From Pogona vitticeps (taxonomy: Eukaryota > Chordata > Lepidosauria > Squamata > Agamidae): a stretch of 64,000 bases of DNA. The DNA lies in NCBI RefSeq assembly GCF_051106095.1, contig NC_135793.1, positions 4,011,501 to 4,075,500 on the forward strand. The letters are read 5' to 3'. The position numbers and the translations under genes were made by a program. Below, piece after piece: positions 62,390-64,000 of this stretch (position 1 is the stretch's first letter; the number at the start of each line of letters is the position of its first letter). The notes under the pieces were generated by a model that did no database searches, was not told the origin of the DNA, and saw only the letters and a list, made by a program, of their open reading frames with translations.

Positions 62390-63086
62390 TTGATGGGCCG
62401 GGAAGGCGAAAGATCAGCCCCCCCAGGAGGAGGAGGAGGAGGAGGAGGGTGGCAGGGAGGGGGGGTGGCAGCATGGGCTTGTTTTGGTCCCCAGGCCCGG
62501 CCCTGGCCCGGCATCACGTGCGCCCCCCCCGTCCCTCCCTCCCCGCCGGGGCTCGCATTGTGCTCAGCGCCGCCGCCGCCGCCGCAATGTCATCGCTTCC
62601 TCCTTGAGCTGCAACGGAGGAGGCGGCGGCGGCGCCACCAGCAGCAGCAGCCCCAGCCTCCCCCCAGCCCCCTCCCGGATCGGGACCGGGACCTCGCCTG
62701 CAAAGGAGGAGGAGGAGGAGGAGGAAGGAAGGGAGGGAGGAAGGCAGGAGCCGATCGCGACGCCCCGTCCTTTTCCGCCTCCCTTGGCCAAGCGCCCGCT
62801 CAGCTGCGGAGAAGGAGGAAGAAAGGGAGGGGGAGCGGCTGGGGCTGCAAGGGTCACCCCCCCACTCCAGCCCCCCCCCGCCCGGCCAGCTCTGGAACCC
62901 CTCCATCGGTGCCTCGTCCCCCCCCATTCCCTTGCTTCGCCGCCCGCCCGCCTGGATCCTCGTGGAGTCGGCGGGCGTTCCCCGGGCTCCTTCTCCTCCT
63001 GCTGCTGCTGGTGCTCCTAGTGATAGTTGGGGGTGGGGGGCCCTCTTGCGGCGGCTTCGGGGTGGGGTGGGGGGGTCCGCCCGAAG
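62390..63086 (+). promoter_or_regulatory. GAB3 CpG-rich promoter and 5'UTR region
   Basis: GC-rich, CpG-dense segment directly upstream of GAB3 exon 1. It holds purine and GC triplet runs: GAG/GGA repeats near 62426-62450 and 62704-62726, a GCC run near 62568-62584 and CTG/CTC runs near 62990-63012. Parts are likely transcribed 5'UTR. Such runs can form G-quadruplex or hairpin structures in the RNA. The transcription start is not determinable here. Confidence 0.6.
62587..62607 (+). promoter_or_regulatory. Candidate upstream ORF of seven codons in GAB3 leader
   Basis: ATG-TCA-TCG-CTT-CCT-CCT-TGA lies 480 bases before the GAB3 start, right after a GCC-repeat run, in a fair start context (GCAATGT). 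If the transcript begins upstream of it, it could lower GAB3 translation. Other upstream ATGs exist, so this is only a candidate. Confidence 0.3.
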
Positions 63087-63158
63087 ATGAGCGCGGGGCA
63101 CGTCGTCTGCACGGGCTGGCTCATCAAGTCGCCCCCCGAGAAGAAGCTCAAGAGATAC
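63087..63158 (+). CDS. GAB3: GRB2-associated-binding protein 3, coding exon 1 (gene continues past window)
   Basis: Scaffold/docking adaptor acting downstream of receptor tyrosine kinases such as CSF1R; its N-terminal PH domain binds phosphoinositides. The exon gives 24 codons starting [12 protein letters not shown] and ending KKLKRY, followed by a GTAAGT donor in phase 0, exactly where GAB-family exon 1 ends before the AW(K/R)(K/R)RW motif. MSAG and CTGWL-KSPPE fit GAB3; GAB1 and GAB2 start MSGG. An in-frame TAG at 63018-63020 excludes an N-terminal extension from the immediate upstream sequence, and ATG at 63087 is preceded by GAAG (good context). It lies in a CpG-rich region. The next exon is not within the 840 bases left in the window. 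Confidence 0.9.
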
Positions 63159-63245
63159 GTAAGTTTCCCGGGCAATGTTTGTTTGTTTATTTTTTAAGCG
63201 GGGGGGGAACCCAATAACAATCAGAATTATTTACGCCCCAACCCT

Positions 63246-63280
63246 TTATTTTATTTATTTATTTATTTATTTATTTATTT
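63246..63280 (+). repeat. (ATTT)n microsatellite in GAB3 intron 1
   Basis: About eight TTTA/ATTT units, less than 100 bases after the GAB3 exon 1 donor. Confidence 0.9.
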
Positions 63281-64000
63281 GGAGAATTGTTTCTCTCGCG
63301 CGTTTGCTTGGAATCGGTCCGGGGGCGCGATCAGCCTCCGCACGCGCGCGGGGCGGTTGCGGGCGCGCCGGGTCTCTTTTCCCCCCCCCCACCCCAGTTC
63401 CAGGCCACCCCAAGCGTTTTTTTTTCTTTCGAGAATGGGGGGGGGGAGAATACAGTACGTCTTAAATGCATATAAAAGGATGCTTCCCTGCCCCCTCCCT
63501 GCACGGAGCTGCCCGAGGCGCACCCTATTCTAGAGTTTATTGTGGGGGTGGTGGTCCTGGGTGTGTGTGTGTGTGTGGTTTTTTTTAATATGCCTGACTC
63601 CCCTCCTCCGACCCTCTCCCCATTGAGTCTCCCCCCCTCCAATACCTCTTATAATTTCAGTTTTGGGTTGGCGTTGGCGCTTATGCAAGCTGTACTTGGG
63701 GGGGGGGTGTTGGGTCGGCGATGGGAGGAAAAAAAAACGCATTTTCCGTTTCAGTGGATGGGGTGGCTGCTGTGTGTTTTGTGTTCTTTTATGCAACCGG
63801 CTTTCAAACGCCTCGTGTTTTGACTTCGGGACTTGCGGAGGAACTTCTGAACAAAAACAACAACAGGAGGAGGCGACAACCCCCCCACTCCCCCCAGGGA
63901 CGCGCACGGCAACGCTGGGTGTGTGTAGGGCGGGCGGGGGAGGCACCACCGGCTCTGTTGCGGGCAGTGGAGCCTCTCCCAGGTCACGCACGCCTGACCC

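Noticed and set aside
62390-63217. 275-codon and other long open frames in the GAB3 leader
   Set aside because: GC-rich low-complexity (Gly, Pro, Arg runs) without domain content, and not in the GAB3 frame, which has a stop at 63018-63020.

Overview
This is vertebrate nuclear DNA and almost certainly from a squamate reptile. The genes are intron-rich orthologues of vertebrate genes, and the introns hold tRNA-derived SINEs, a Sauria-type SINE with its Bov-B-like 3' tail, RTE/Bov-B, L1 and L2/CR1-like LINE remnants, and many short TA-flanked inverted-repeat elements. The species cannot be read from the sequence.

Layout. 1-2.4 kb: intergenic, downstream of ATG4A. 3,404-18,058 (minus): ATG4A, 13 coding exons, encoding the cysteine protease that processes ATG8 proteins in autophagy. 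18,059-18,466: a GC-rich divergent promoter. 18,467-22,003 (plus): PSMD10 (gankyrin), five exons. 26,127-40,010 (minus): VSIG1, seven coding exons, a two-Ig-domain type I membrane protein. 40-45 kb: gene-poor, with repeats and a 5'-truncated L1 flanked by target-site duplications. 45,983-49,059 (plus): an unidentified exon-rich locus in which one exon cassette has been copied in tandem. 49.2-54.3 kb: a 1.6-kb block present twice in direct orientation, plus a partial inverted copy. 54.3-62.3 kb: intergenic repeats. 62.4-64 kb (plus): the CpG-rich 5' end of GAB3, with coding exon 1 at 63,087-63,158; the rest of the gene lies outside the window.

How the genes relate. ATG4A and PSMD10 are head-to-head and share a promoter region, as in mammals. 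ATG4A-PSMD10-VSIG1 is the human Xq22.3 block with order and orientation kept. GAB3, at Xq28 in human, lies about 23 kb from VSIG1 here, so this lineage and mammals differ in arrangement. The proteins act in unrelated processes: autophagy, proteasome assembly, epithelial adhesion and growth-factor receptor signalling. The grouping is syntenic, not functional.

Most promising for follow-up: the unidentified locus at 46-49 kb with duplicated, phase-matched exons; the shortened N-terminus and tandem splice acceptor of ATG4A; and the oppositely oriented MITE pair flanking PSMD10 exon 4. Exon boundaries were read by eye from splice signals, codon phase and remembered family sequences; no database search was possible.
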